A stretch of 9,185 nucleotides of DNA, taken from NCBI GenBank assembly GCA_002711515.1, contig PARN01000012.1, forward strand, positions 1-9,185, written 5' to 3'. Positions 1 through 5,394 of the stretch are shown here, piece after piece (position 1 is the first letter of the stretch; every line of letters starts with the position of its first letter). Source of the DNA: Rickettsiales bacterium (GTDB lineage: Bacteria; Pseudomonadota; Alphaproteobacteria; TMED127). The position numbers and the translations under genes were made by a program. The notes under the pieces are model-generated. The model was not told where the DNA came from and searched no databases. It worked only from the letters and a program-made list of their open reading frames with translations.

Positions 1-771
1 AAGAAAATTAAAAATAAGATTGGGCAGATTGATATTCCCTTCGTAGCAATACATAACCAAGGCCTTGATATCCAAAAAATCACAAAATCATATAATAATA
101 AAAGAATTCTCGATAATGTCTCTCTAAACTTAAATAGAGGTGAATCTGTCGCTCTACTTGGACCAAATGGAGCCGGGAAAACTACATTATTTTACATAAT
201 GATGGGTTTAATCAAACCAGACAGTGGATCAGTTTTACTAGATAAAAATAATATTTCAGAATTACCAATGTACAGAAGGTCAAAATTAGGTCTTGGTTAC
301 TTACCTCAAGAATCTTCAATATTCAGGGGAATGAATGTTGAAGATAATATCATGGCTATTCTTCAGAAAACTTCAAACTCTGATGAAAATAAATTAAAAA
401 AATTAAATAGCCTGCTTGCTGAATTTGGTATAGAACATATTAGGCTGGCACCATCAATGTCTTTATCAGGGGGTGAAAGAAGAAGGCTTGAAATAGCTAG
501 ATGTCTTGCTTCAAACCCCAACTTTGTTCTTCTGGACGAGCCCCTTGCAGGAATTGATCCGATTGCAATACAGGATGTAAAAGACCTTATTCAAAATCTA
601 AAAAACAGAAATATTGGTGTTATAATTACAGATCATAATGTTAGAAGTACTTTGGAAATTGTTGATAGAGCTTATATAATTTTTGAAGGGAAAGTTCTTT
701 TTGAGGGAAAGCCTGACGAAATTATAAATAATAAAAATGTTCGGACATTTTATCTGGGACAAAACTTTTGA
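1..771 (+). CDS. lptB: LPS export ABC transporter ATPase LptB (5' end outside window)
   Basis: This is the cytoplasmic ATPase that powers lipopolysaccharide transfer from the inner membrane through the LptB2FGC-A bridge. The frame is open from base 1 with no ATG, GTG or TTG before the ATPase core, so the start lies upstream. Counting from the first visible codon (256 residues), I see Walker A GPNGAGKTT at 54-62, the Q-loop in YLPQESSIFRG around 103, the signature LSGGERRRLEIA from 155, Walker B LLDEP at 177-181 and the switch histidine in TDHN near 212. LPMYRRSKLGLGYLPQE is highly typical of LptB rather than of LivF/LivG-type ATPases. At least 20 visible residues precede the GLDIQKITKSY core; from memory, short N-terminal extensions are common in alphaproteobacterial LptB. 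The TGA stop overlaps the TTG start of hpf. LptA/LptC genes probably lie just upstream (inference from family gene order). Confidence 0.95.
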   Translation, partial: KKIKNKIGQIDIPFVAIHNQGLDIQKITKSYNNKRILDNVSLNLNRGESVALLGPNGAGKTTLFYIMMGLIKPDSGSVLLDKNNISELPMYRRSKLGLGYLPQESSIFRGMNVEDNIMAILQKTSNSDENKLKKLNSLLAEFGIEHIRLAPSMSLSGGERRRLEIARCLASNPNFVLLDEPLAGIDPIAIQDVKDLIQNLKNRNIGVIITDHNVRSTLEIVDRAYIIFEGKVLFEGKPDEIINNKNVRTFYLGQNF

Positions 772-1352
772 GTTTAAATAATAATATCTCTATTTCTGGA
801 AAACAGACTAAAATAGGAAATTCTCTCACAGAATATGTAAAAATTAATTTAAATGCTACTTTAAAAAAGTATTTTAGAAATTTTATAAATTCTGATGTGA
901 TATTTTCGAAAGACAGATTCAACTTTAAATGTGAAATTAATATTCATTTAGAGGGATCAATTTTTGTAAAGGGAAGTGCATTGAGTAACGATGCCTACGG
1001 TGCTTTTAATATTGCAAATGAAAAAATTAAAAAAAGAATAAGAAGATACCACAGAAAGCTTACAGATCACAGATCTAATGATCCGACCAAGCTCAATTAT
1101 TTAGAGGCCAATCAATATATTATTAAAAACCCAGAGATAAATAAAATAAATGTTGATAAAGATGACCCTGTTATAATTTCAGAATCTGAAGAAATTATAA
1201 AGACTGTTTCAGTTAGTGAAGCAATTATGTTGATGAATCTGAATGATCAGAATGCAATTTTCTTTAAAAATGTTCAATCCAAAAGGCTCAATATTTTATT
1301 TAAACGTTCCGATGGAAATATTGGATGGTTAGATCCTAAGAAAAAAAAATGA
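768..1352 (+). CDS. hpf: Long-form ribosome hibernation promoting factor
   Basis: This protein binds 70S ribosomes in stationary phase or starvation; long forms pair ribosomes into inactive 100S dimers. The product is 194 residues, the long-form size. The N-terminal S30AE-like domain spans about residues 5-105 (ISISGKQTKIGNSLTEYV, then a basic helix KKRIRRYHRKL). After an acidic linker the C-terminal dimerisation domain covers about 135-190, with the typical KTVSVSEAIMLMNL and the ending DGNIGWLDPK. The start is a TTG that overlaps the lptB stop as TTGA; no ATG or GTG fits the domain start, and GGGA at 756-759 lies 8 nt upstream as a weak ribosome site. Translation is therefore probably coupled to lptB. 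The end overlaps ptsN by ATGA inside a run of nine A. In many Alphaproteobacteria rpoN sits between lptB and this gene; here it is absent. Confidence 0.93.
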   Translation: MSLNNNISISGKQTKIGNSLTEYVKINLNATLKKYFRNFINSDVIFSKDRFNFKCEINIHLEGSIFVKGSALSNDAYGAFNIANEKIKKRIRRYHRKLTDHRSNDPTKLNYLEANQYIIKNPEINKINVDKDDPVIISESEEIIKTVSVSEAIMLMNLNDQNAIFFKNVQSKRLNILFKRSDGNIGWLDPKKKK

Positions 1353-1795
1353 AACTCAACGAATTTATTTCATTATCTTCAATTCATCTAAATGTAGAAG
1401 CGGATAGTGTTAAAAACATTTTTAAAAAAATATCAATTTTGTTTTCAAAAAGAGATCAAGAAAAAGCTTCAAATATTCTAGCAAAACTTAATGAGAGAGA
1501 AAGGCTGGGGTCAACTGGAGTTGGAAATGGAGTTGCAATACCGCATACAAAAATAATTGGTTTAAAAAAAACTCAAGTTATTTTTGTAAAATTGAATAAC
1601 GCTGTCGATTTTTCGTCTGCGGATAAAAAGAAAGTAGATTTAATATTTTCAATTTTAGCTCCAGAAAATTCGCAGTCTGAGCACCTTTTAATACTATCAT
1701 CAATATCAAACTTTTTAAGAAACAAGGTTAGAATAAAAGAGCTGAGAGAAGCTAAGGATCCTGAAAAAATTCTGGCAATCTTTTCAAATACTTAA
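1349..1795 (+). CDS. ptsN: PTS IIA-like nitrogen regulatory protein PtsN (EIIA-Ntr)
   Basis: This is the terminal phosphoacceptor of the nitrogen phosphotransferase system (PtsP to PtsO to PtsN). Its phosphorylation state regulates potassium handling, nitrogen and stress responses in proteobacteria; it is not a sugar transporter. The 148-residue product is a single EIIA domain of normal length. The phosphorylated histidine should be His66 in the block ERERLGSTGVGNGVAIPHTK (residues 49-68). The later FSILAPENSQSEHLLILSSI segment is also typical. The ATG overlaps the hpf TGA as ATGA, so translation is likely coupled. The TAA stop overlaps the stop of the convergent DUF1150 gene by 4 bp, leaving no spacer for a terminator. 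Partner genes ptsP and ptsO are not in the window, so whether a full relay exists cannot be judged here. Confidence 0.94.
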   Translation: MKLNEFISLSSIHLNVEADSVKNIFKKISILFSKRDQEKASNILAKLNERERLGSTGVGNGVAIPHTKIIGLKKTQVIFVKLNNAVDFSSADKKKVDLIFSILAPENSQSEHLLILSSISNFLRNKVRIKELREAKDPEKILAIFSNT

Positions 1796-2019
1796 TGCAA
1801 ACTGATGTACATTAGTCCTGATTGCATAATAGCTGCAATTGCAGCTTCTTTGCTATCGAACGCTGCTAATAATGTTCCGTCAGAACCGTAAACAGAAAAA
1901 ATGTCTGTACTGTAGTTGTTTTCTTCGTGGATTTCTTTTTTTACGAATGCGTAGCTTACCGATTCGTTATCACTAAAGAAGTCGCCTGAGATACTATCTT
2001 TGTCTGTTTGATTTACCAT
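1792..2019 (-). CDS. DUF1150 family protein
   Basis: The function is unknown. The 75-residue product has a loose N-terminal half with the stretch SVSYAFVKKEI, then the recognisable DUF1150 part: DIFSVYGSDGTLLAAFDSKEAAIAAI ending in LMYISLH, which matches the family pattern of a short beta strand, a DG turn, an Ala-rich helix and a terminal (P)VS(V/L)H. Recognition is from memory of the family. The ATG at 2019 lies inside the end of the upstream hsp20 gene (26-bp overlap, different frame). No good ribosome site precedes it, so expression probably depends on translational coupling to hsp20. DUF1150 genes commonly accompany Hsp20 genes in Alphaproteobacteria, hinting at a shared stress role (inference). 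The 3' end runs head-on into ptsN with overlapping stop codons. Confidence 0.82.
   Translation of the reverse strand: MVNQTDKDSISGDFFSDNESVSYAFVKKEIHEENNYSTDIFSVYGSDGTLLAAFDSKEAAIAAIMQSGLMYISLH
1831..1846. repeat. 16-bp perfect palindrome inside the DUF1150 gene
   Basis: AGCTGCAATTGCAGCT equals its own reverse complement and can form a 6-bp stem with an AATT loop on either strand. On the + strand it lies 36 nt past the ptsN stop and is followed by TCTTT, so it could help end the lptB-hpf-ptsN transcript. It may equally be a by-product of the Ala-Ala-Ile-Ala-Ala codons it encodes on the - strand. Confidence 0.45.
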
Positions 2020-2467
2020 TGTCTAAACTAATTAATTTGTCTTTTATCTTACCTCTGTTATCTTTTATTTCAATCTTCTTAGATTCCTCACTGCTAATAG
2101 GTTGTGATAAATCTACAAATAGCAAGCCATTTTCCATGGAAGCCTCTTCAACAACAATGCCATCGGCGAGAATGAAGTTTCTTTGAAATTGCCTTGTAGC
2201 TATACCTCTATGAATATATATTTTTTCATTTTCATCATCGTTCTTAGATCCTCTTATCTGTAGTTGATTGCCTTCAAGATTTATTTCAAGGTCTTTTTTC
2301 TCAAAACCCGCGACTGCTACAGTTATTCTGAGTAGACTAGCTGATAGCTGCTCGATATTGTAGGGGGGATAAGAGTCTGAAGAAAGCTTGGAAATTCTGT
2401 CAATTGTTCTTTCGAACTGTTCAAAACCTAAGAGAAATGGACTATTAAATACCGACATTCTGTTCAC
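1994..2467 (-). CDS. hsp20: Hsp20/alpha-crystallin small heat shock protein
   Basis: This is an ATP-independent cytoplasmic chaperone that holds unfolding proteins for refolding by DnaK/ClpB. The 157-residue product has a short N-terminal arm (SPFLLGFEQFERTIDRISKL), an alpha-crystallin domain from about 33 to 134 (YPPYNIEQ, LRITVAVAGFEKKDLEI, YIHRGIATRQFQRNFILADGI, then NGLLFVDL at 113-120) and the C-terminal I-x-I anchor IEI at 132-134. HRGIATRQFQRNF with LADG is the IbpA-like version common in Alphaproteobacteria. I take the GTG at 2467 as start because GAGGA at 2475-2471 lies 4 nt before it; the ATG three codons later (2458) is the alternative, with a long spacing. It overlaps the downstream DUF1150 gene. 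The upstream non-coding leader contains a candidate promoter and two hairpins, which suggests heat or structure-based control (inference). Confidence 0.93.
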   Translation of the reverse strand: MNRMSVFNSPFLLGFEQFERTIDRISKLSSDSYPPYNIEQLSASLLRITVAVAGFEKKDLEINLEGNQLQIRGSKNDDENEKIYIHRGIATRQFQRNFILADGIVVEEASMENGLLFVDLSQPISSEESKKIEIKDNRGKIKDKLISLDNGKSNRQR

Positions 2468-2470
2468 AAA

Positions 2471-2489
2471 TCCTCACTAAAAAGAGCGA
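2471..2489 (-). promoter_or_regulatory. Candidate Shine-Dalgarno-masking hairpin in hsp20 leader
   Basis: In the hsp20 transcript, UCGCU (2489-2485) can pair with AGUGA (2478-2474) across a CUUUUU loop. One more U-G pair reaches 2490 and 2473. The helix covers the first bases of the GAGGA ribosome site (2475-2471). UCGCU fits the U(U/C)GCU core of ROSE-type RNA thermometers, which typically precede small heat shock genes. The structure was derived by eye and is short, so this is a hypothesis. Confidence 0.35.
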
Positions 2490-2497
2490 ATTATTTA

Positions 2498-2522
2498 AAG
2501 AACCTTATAATTAAGCGTTCTT
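2498..2522 (-). promoter_or_regulatory. Hairpin in hsp20 5' leader
   Basis: The arms AAGAACCTTA (2498-2507, + strand) and TAAG plus GTTCTT (2512-2515 and 2517-2522) form ten base pairs with a TAAT loop and one unpaired base at 2516. The element sits about 30 nt upstream of the hsp20 start, at the predicted 5' end of the message. It could be the first stem of a thermosensor, or a repressor-binding inverted repeat. Confidence 0.4.
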
Positions 2523-2526
2523 ATAT

Positions 2527-2555
2527 TATCTATTACATAACAATAAAATATTCAA
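2527..2555 (-). promoter_or_regulatory. Candidate promoter of hsp20-DUF1150
   Basis: On the - strand TTGAAT (2555-2550) and TAGATA (2532-2527) are separated by 17 nt, a housekeeping-sigma-like arrangement. Transcription would begin near 2520, giving a leader of about 53 nt. I see no CCCCAT-type heat-shock sigma -10 element. The rest of 2468-2679 is AT-rich with no ORF or RNA gene that I can support. Confidence is limited because such matches are frequent in AT-rich DNA. Confidence 0.3.
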
Positions 2556-2679
2556 TGTTTTTTTATAAATATTATTATTGATTCTTATATAAATTTTTTA
2601 CAAATAAATAATTTCGTATGCTCTCGATCTCAAAAATTTATATTAAACCTTGAAAAAAACATTTATCAAGAAATAGAAT

Positions 2680-2755
2680 TGGTGGAGCTGGACGGGATCG
2701 AACCGACGACCTTCTGAATGCCATCCAGACGCTCTCCCAACTGAGCTACAGCCCC
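2680..2755 (-). tRNA. tRNA-Ala (anticodon GGC)
   Basis: The 76-nt gene folds into a full cloverleaf: acceptor GGGGCTG with CAGCTCC (one G-T pair), D-arm GCTC/GAGC, anticodon stem TCTGG/TCAGA around the loop ATGGCAT, and T-arm GTCGG-TTCGATC-CCGTC (one G-T pair). The anticodon GGC (2722-2720) reads alanine codons GCC and GCU. The 3' CCA is encoded (2682-2680). Its 5' end lies 7 nt after the stop codon of the upstream protein gene on the same strand, so it is probably cut from a longer mRNA-tRNA transcript. No clear GC-rich terminator hairpin follows it. Confidence 0.97.
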
Positions 2756-2762
2756 TATAATT

Positions 2763-3041
2763 TTAACTTTTTTCTATGTAGAATGCTCGTGCACCTTCAA
2801 TAGATTCGAACTTAAGATTTGCTTCTTTCTTCAAATTTTCAACATATACCTTGTAACCCTTTTTGGCAGCTTCCTCACTTTCATATCTAAATATGCCAAT
2901 TAAATGGGTTTCAGTAATATCTATCACTTCTATCGAAACTATTCCCTCTAAATTCTTTATAACCTCATATTTTATTAAAGCTCTAGTTGCATCAGCTTGC
3001 ATTTTTGAGGCATATTTAAAGGTATTTATTCTGACAAACAT
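2763..3041 (-). CDS. Unrecognised small protein, probable ferredoxin-like (dimeric alpha/beta barrel) fold
   Basis: I do not recognise a named family. The product is 92 residues with no signal peptide or membrane segment. Its pattern reads strand (FVRINTFKY, 2-10), helix (KMQADATRALIKYEVIKNL, about 13-31), strand (IVSIEVIDI), strand (HLIGIFRYES), helix (EEAAKKGYKVYVENLKKEA) and strand (KFESIEGARAFYIE). That beta-alpha-beta-beta-alpha-beta order is typical of ABM/EthD-like alpha-beta barrel dimers, a group that includes small oxygenases and many non-enzymatic sensors. I see no diagnostic catalytic residues, so no function is assigned. It begins 5 bp after the zinc-ribbon gene stop, with GGAAG in the end of that gene as a likely ribosome site, so the two are surely one operon. 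The tRNA-Ala gene follows 7 nt after its stop. The ATG at 3041 is well supported. Confidence 0.8.
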   Translation of the reverse strand: MFVRINTFKYASKMQADATRALIKYEVIKNLEGIVSIEVIDITETHLIGIFRYESEEAAKKGYKVYVENLKKEANLKFESIEGARAFYIEKS

Positions 3042-3046
3042 ATTAT

Positions 3047-3337
3047 TTAATCTTCTTCCTTTTCAATTTCGATAATTTCTTCTACAGGTTCGTCGTCTGA
3101 ATTTACATCCTCAATATCTTCGGCAACATCAATTTCTTCAATTTTCATATCCCCCTCGTCGTTTTTTTCTTCAACCTTTGCAACTTTCGGTGGCCTTCCT
3201 CGCTTAGATACATTTGTCAGTAATGAGTTAACTTCTGAGCCACAACTTGGGCAAATAATTGGGGTTTTGCTGAAGTCGAAGAAAAGAACACCACATTGAG
3301 TGCATTTTCTTTTTGCCCCTTTTTCAAAATCTTCCAT
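3047..3337 (-). CDS. TIGR02300/FYDLN-acid family zinc-ribbon protein with AT-hook-like motif
   Basis: The role is unknown; the family is conserved in Alphaproteobacteria, usually near aroA, as here. The 96-residue product has three parts. Residues 9-33 form a zinc ribbon with Cys12, Cys15, Cys29 and Cys32; the family's FYDLN signature reads FFDFS here (19-23). Residues 45-51 are KRGRPPK, which resembles an AT-hook. Residues 56-96 form an acidic tail with 22 Asp/Glu out of 41. A cytoplasmic, possibly nucleic-acid-associated role is inference from this layout. The ATG at 3337 is preceded by GGGA (3349-3346) at 8 nt and by an in-frame stop a few codons upstream, which fixes the start. It is divergent from aroA across 48 bp and is followed after 5 bp by the unrecognised 92-residue gene. 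Confidence 0.85.
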   Translation of the reverse strand: MEDFEKGAKRKCTQCGVLFFDFSKTPIICPSCGSEVNSLLTNVSKRGRPPKVAKVEEKNDEGDMKIEEIDVAEDIEDVNSDDEPVEEIIEIEKEED

Positions 3338-3385
3338 TTTAAAATTCCCTTAGTAGAATAAATAATTTATACATTTACTTAACCA
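3338..3385. promoter_or_regulatory. Divergent spacer between zinc-ribbon gene and aroA
   Basis: These 48 bp are the only space for the start of both the leftward zinc-ribbon-tRNA operon and the rightward aroA operon, so at least one promoter must lie in or next to it. TAGAAT (3354-3359) and TATACA (3369-3374) are possible rightward -10 boxes, but neither has a convincing -35 partner. The second would leave aroA almost leaderless. Exact elements are not assigned. Confidence 0.35.
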
Positions 3386-4702
3386 ATGAAGAAAACTTTT
3401 ACTCTTAAATCAACTAAATGTAAATGCTTAAAAGGAATAATACATGTACCTCCAGACAAATCAATATCAATAAGAGCTTTATTAGTTTCTTCTATTTGCT
3501 TTGGTAATTCAAAAATCAAAAACTTGTTAATATCAGACGATGTTATCAACACTTTAGAATCATTAAAAAAACTTGGAATCAAAGTTAAAAAAAAAAACAA
3601 TTTCATCGAAGTATACGGTAATGGAGGATATTTTGAAAACCCTAAATCTAGTTTAGATTTAGGTAACTCAGGAACCGGTGTAAGACTTTTATGTGGGTTA
3701 TTATGTAATAGAGGAGTTAAGGCAAGGTTAGTTGGTGATAAATCTCTCTCATCTAGATCCATGATGAGGATAGTAGACCCGCTGTCAAAAATGAATGCTG
3801 TATTAAAACATAAGAATGGTTTTCTTCCATTAGAGATCCAGAACAATCATGATACTTCAATACCAATTAAATATAATTTGAAATTTGGTTCAGCTCAAAT
3901 AAAAAGTGCTATTCTTCTAGCTGGATTAAATTTAAAGGGAACGACTACTGTAAAAGAGAATATTCCAAGTAGAGACCATACTGAAATAATGCTGAAACAC
4001 TTTGGGGCAAATATCTCAAAAAAGAAAAACATTATAAAACTTCAATCACCAAATTTACTAAAAGGTAACGATGTAGTTATTCCTGGAGATTTCAGTTCCG
4101 CTGCATTCATAATCGTTGCAACCTTAATAACAAAAAATAGTAACTCGACTATCAAAGATGTTGGTCTAAATTTTTTTCGAACTGGACTAATTGATGTTTT
4201 AAAAAAAATGCAGGCAAATATCACTTTAAAAAATAAACGCTATCAAAACGGAGAGTTAGTCGGTGATATAGTAGTGAAAAGCTCAAATTTATTTTCAATA
4301 ACTGTAAATAAAACCATCTCACCAAGATTAATCGATGAATATCCTATTCTTTTTGTTGCTGCCTCTTTTGCTCAAGGAAAATCTAAATTTTACGGATTAG
4401 ATGAATTAAAACTTAAAGAAAGTGACAGACTTAAATCAATGTCTCAGGCTTTGAAAGACGCTGGTGTAGAAATTTTGGAAAAAAATAATTCACTGGAAAT
4501 ATTAGGAAAAAAACAGAATAAAGGTGGGAATCAAGTACAAACAAACCTTGATCATCGTATAGCCATGTCAATGCTAGTATTTGGTATGGCTAGTAAAGAA
4601 CCTGTTAAAATCGACGATATGAAAATGATAAAAACATCTTTCCCAAATTTCAAAAAAATTTTTAATAACTTAGGTGCAAAAATTGAGCTCGTTCAAAAAT
4701 AA
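3386..4702 (+). CDS. aroA: 3-phosphoshikimate 1-carboxyvinyltransferase (EPSP synthase)
   Basis: This enzyme joins shikimate-3-phosphate and phosphoenolpyruvate, the sixth step of the shikimate pathway to aromatic amino acids. The 438-residue product is full length with the two-domain inside-out barrel. Substrate residues are visible: Lys25, Ser26 and Arg30 in PDKSISIR, the signature LGNSGTGVR (92-100), GDKS (117-120), SAQIK (169-173), RDHTE (196-200), Asp317 in IDEYP, KESDR (344-348) and DHRIAM (389-394). GDK(S), SAQxK and RxHxE are class II (CP4-like) motifs, but the fourth, N-x-T-R, reads NFFR at 262-265. Gly96 occupies the position that is Ala in the CP4 enzyme, so glyphosate behaviour cannot be inferred from class alone. 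The start is fixed by an in-frame TAA at 3380-3382; no Shine-Dalgarno is visible. An A11 run (3587-3597) is in frame. It overlaps cmk. Confidence 0.97.
   Translation: MKKTFTLKSTKCKCLKGIIHVPPDKSISIRALLVSSICFGNSKIKNLLISDDVINTLESLKKLGIKVKKKNNFIEVYGNGGYFENPKSSLDLGNSGTGVRLLCGLLCNRGVKARLVGDKSLSSRSMMRIVDPLSKMNAVLKHKNGFLPLEIQNNHDTSIPIKYNLKFGSAQIKSAILLAGLNLKGTTTVKENIPSRDHTEIMLKHFGANISKKKNIIKLQSPNLLKGNDVVIPGDFSSAAFIIVATLITKNSNSTIKDVGLNFFRTGLIDVLKKMQANITLKNKRYQNGELVGDIVVKSSNLFSITVNKTISPRLIDEYPILFVAASFAQGKSKFYGLDELKLKESDRLKSMSQALKDAGVEILEKNNSLEILGKKQNKGGNQVQTNLDHRIAMSMLVFGMASKEPVKIDDMKMIKTSFPNFKKIFNNLGAKIELVQK
3641..3663. repeat. Perfect 10-bp inverted repeat with 3-nt loop in aroA
   Basis: CCTAAATCTA (3641-3650) and TAGATTTAGG (3654-3663) are exact reverse complements around GTT. 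The hairpin lies in codons for PKSSLDLG, just before the phosphoenolpyruvate-site motif. It has no T-run after it and is not a terminator. It may be chance, or an mRNA structure early in the operon. Confidence 0.5.
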
Positions 4703-5336
4703 AAAACCTGTGATAGCAATTGATGGAACCGCAGGTTCCGGGAAAGGTTCATTAGCAAAGAAGATTTCACAAAAACTTGATTTTGATCATCTTGACAGTG
4801 GAATTTTGTACAGAGCTTTTGCTTTTCAATTCATTAAAAATAATCCGTCAAATAAAGGTTTAGAGAATATCTCATTTGATCTTAAGGCTTTTTTAAAAGA
4901 AAATAAGAGTATAAATCTCAGAACTGAGGAAATTTCAAAAAATGCATCAATAATTGCAAAAAATAAGATCGTTCGTGAAAGACTAATTTCCGTTCAAAGA
5001 GAATTCGTTAATAATCCTCCTGGAGGAAAGGGATCAGTTGTTGATGGAAGAGATATTTCGACTGTGATAGTACCAAATGCAGAAATTAAACTTTATATTG
5101 ATGCAAATATTAAAGTGAGAGCAAAAAGACGTCAAATTCAGCTTGAACTTGAGGATAAACATTTCGATGAAATACTTGAAACAATGACTAATAGAGACGA
5201 ACAAGATAAAACCAGAAAAAACTCACCTCTTAAAAAATCTAAAGACAGTTTCTTTATAGAAACATCAAATCTTGATGAAAACACAGTTTTTGAAATAGCC
5301 ATGGATATTATTAAAAAGAAAACTGATTTTATTTAG
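4683..5336 (+). CDS. cmk: Cytidylate kinase
   Basis: This enzyme phosphorylates CMP and dCMP with ATP in the cytoplasm, feeding CDP for nucleotide and phospholipid synthesis. With the TTG start at 4683 the product is 217 residues, normal for the bacterial type. Visible motifs are the P-loop DGTAGSGKGSLAKK near the N-terminus, DSGILYRA (the family's DTGxxYRA), VVDGRDISTVIVPNAEIK in the middle, the basic VRAKRRQ helix and the lid/CMP segment RDEQDKTRKNSPL. The gene overlaps aroA by 20 bp in another frame. I prefer TTG 4683 because AGG (4672-4674) lies 8 nt upstream; GTG 4674, three codons earlier, is an alternative without a ribosome site. Cmk next to rpsA is conserved in many bacteria. The stop is followed by a 58-bp gap, the largest in this operon. 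Confidence 0.95.
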   Translation: MSSFKNKKPVIAIDGTAGSGKGSLAKKISQKLDFDHLDSGILYRAFAFQFIKNNPSNKGLENISFDLKAFLKENKSINLRTEEISKNASIIAKNKIVRERLISVQREFVNNPPGGKGSVVDGRDISTVIVPNAEIKLYIDANIKVRAKRRQIQLELEDKHFDEILETMTNRDEQDKTRKNSPLKKSKDSFFIETSNLDENTVFEIAMDIIKKKTDFI

Positions 5337-5383
5337 TCATTGCATATAGTTTCAAAATTTTGTAAAGGTATTGCAGTAAATTT

Positions 5384-5388
5384 GAGGA
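5384..5388 (+). promoter_or_regulatory. Ribosome binding site fixing the TTG start of rpsA
   Basis: GAGGA ends 6 nt before TTG at 5395. It is the clearest Shine-Dalgarno on the + strand and supports TTG rather than a later codon. Native rpsA messages often lack a strong site because S1 controls its own translation, so a strong site with a weak start codon is notable. Confidence 0.75.
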
Positions 5389-5394
5389 AATATA

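Noticed and set aside
2649..2670. Inverted repeat CTTGA/TCAAG around an A/T run downstream of tRNA-Ala, as a terminator
   Set aside because: The stem is only 5 bp, has no GC core, and the T-run lies in the loop rather than after it.
2468..2679. Small ORF or small RNA in the hsp20-tRNA gap
   Set aside because: The gap is very AT-rich with many stops and no convincing start with a ribosome site; only leader elements next to hsp20 can be argued.
3379..3846. Long open frame opposite the aroA start
   Set aside because: It is antisense to a well-supported gene, has no recognisable domain and overlaps the aroA motifs codon by codon.
5013..5027. CCTCC/GGAGG mini-palindrome in cmk as an internal ribosome site
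   Set aside because: No sensible reading frame follows it; it encodes Pro-Pro-Gly-Gly in Cmk.
5337..5383. Promoter for rpsA (TTGCAT at 5340-5345 with TAAAGG 17 nt later) and the palindrome CAAAATTTTG
   Set aside because: The -10 match is poor and short AT palindromes are expected by chance here; rpsA may simply be read through from cmk.
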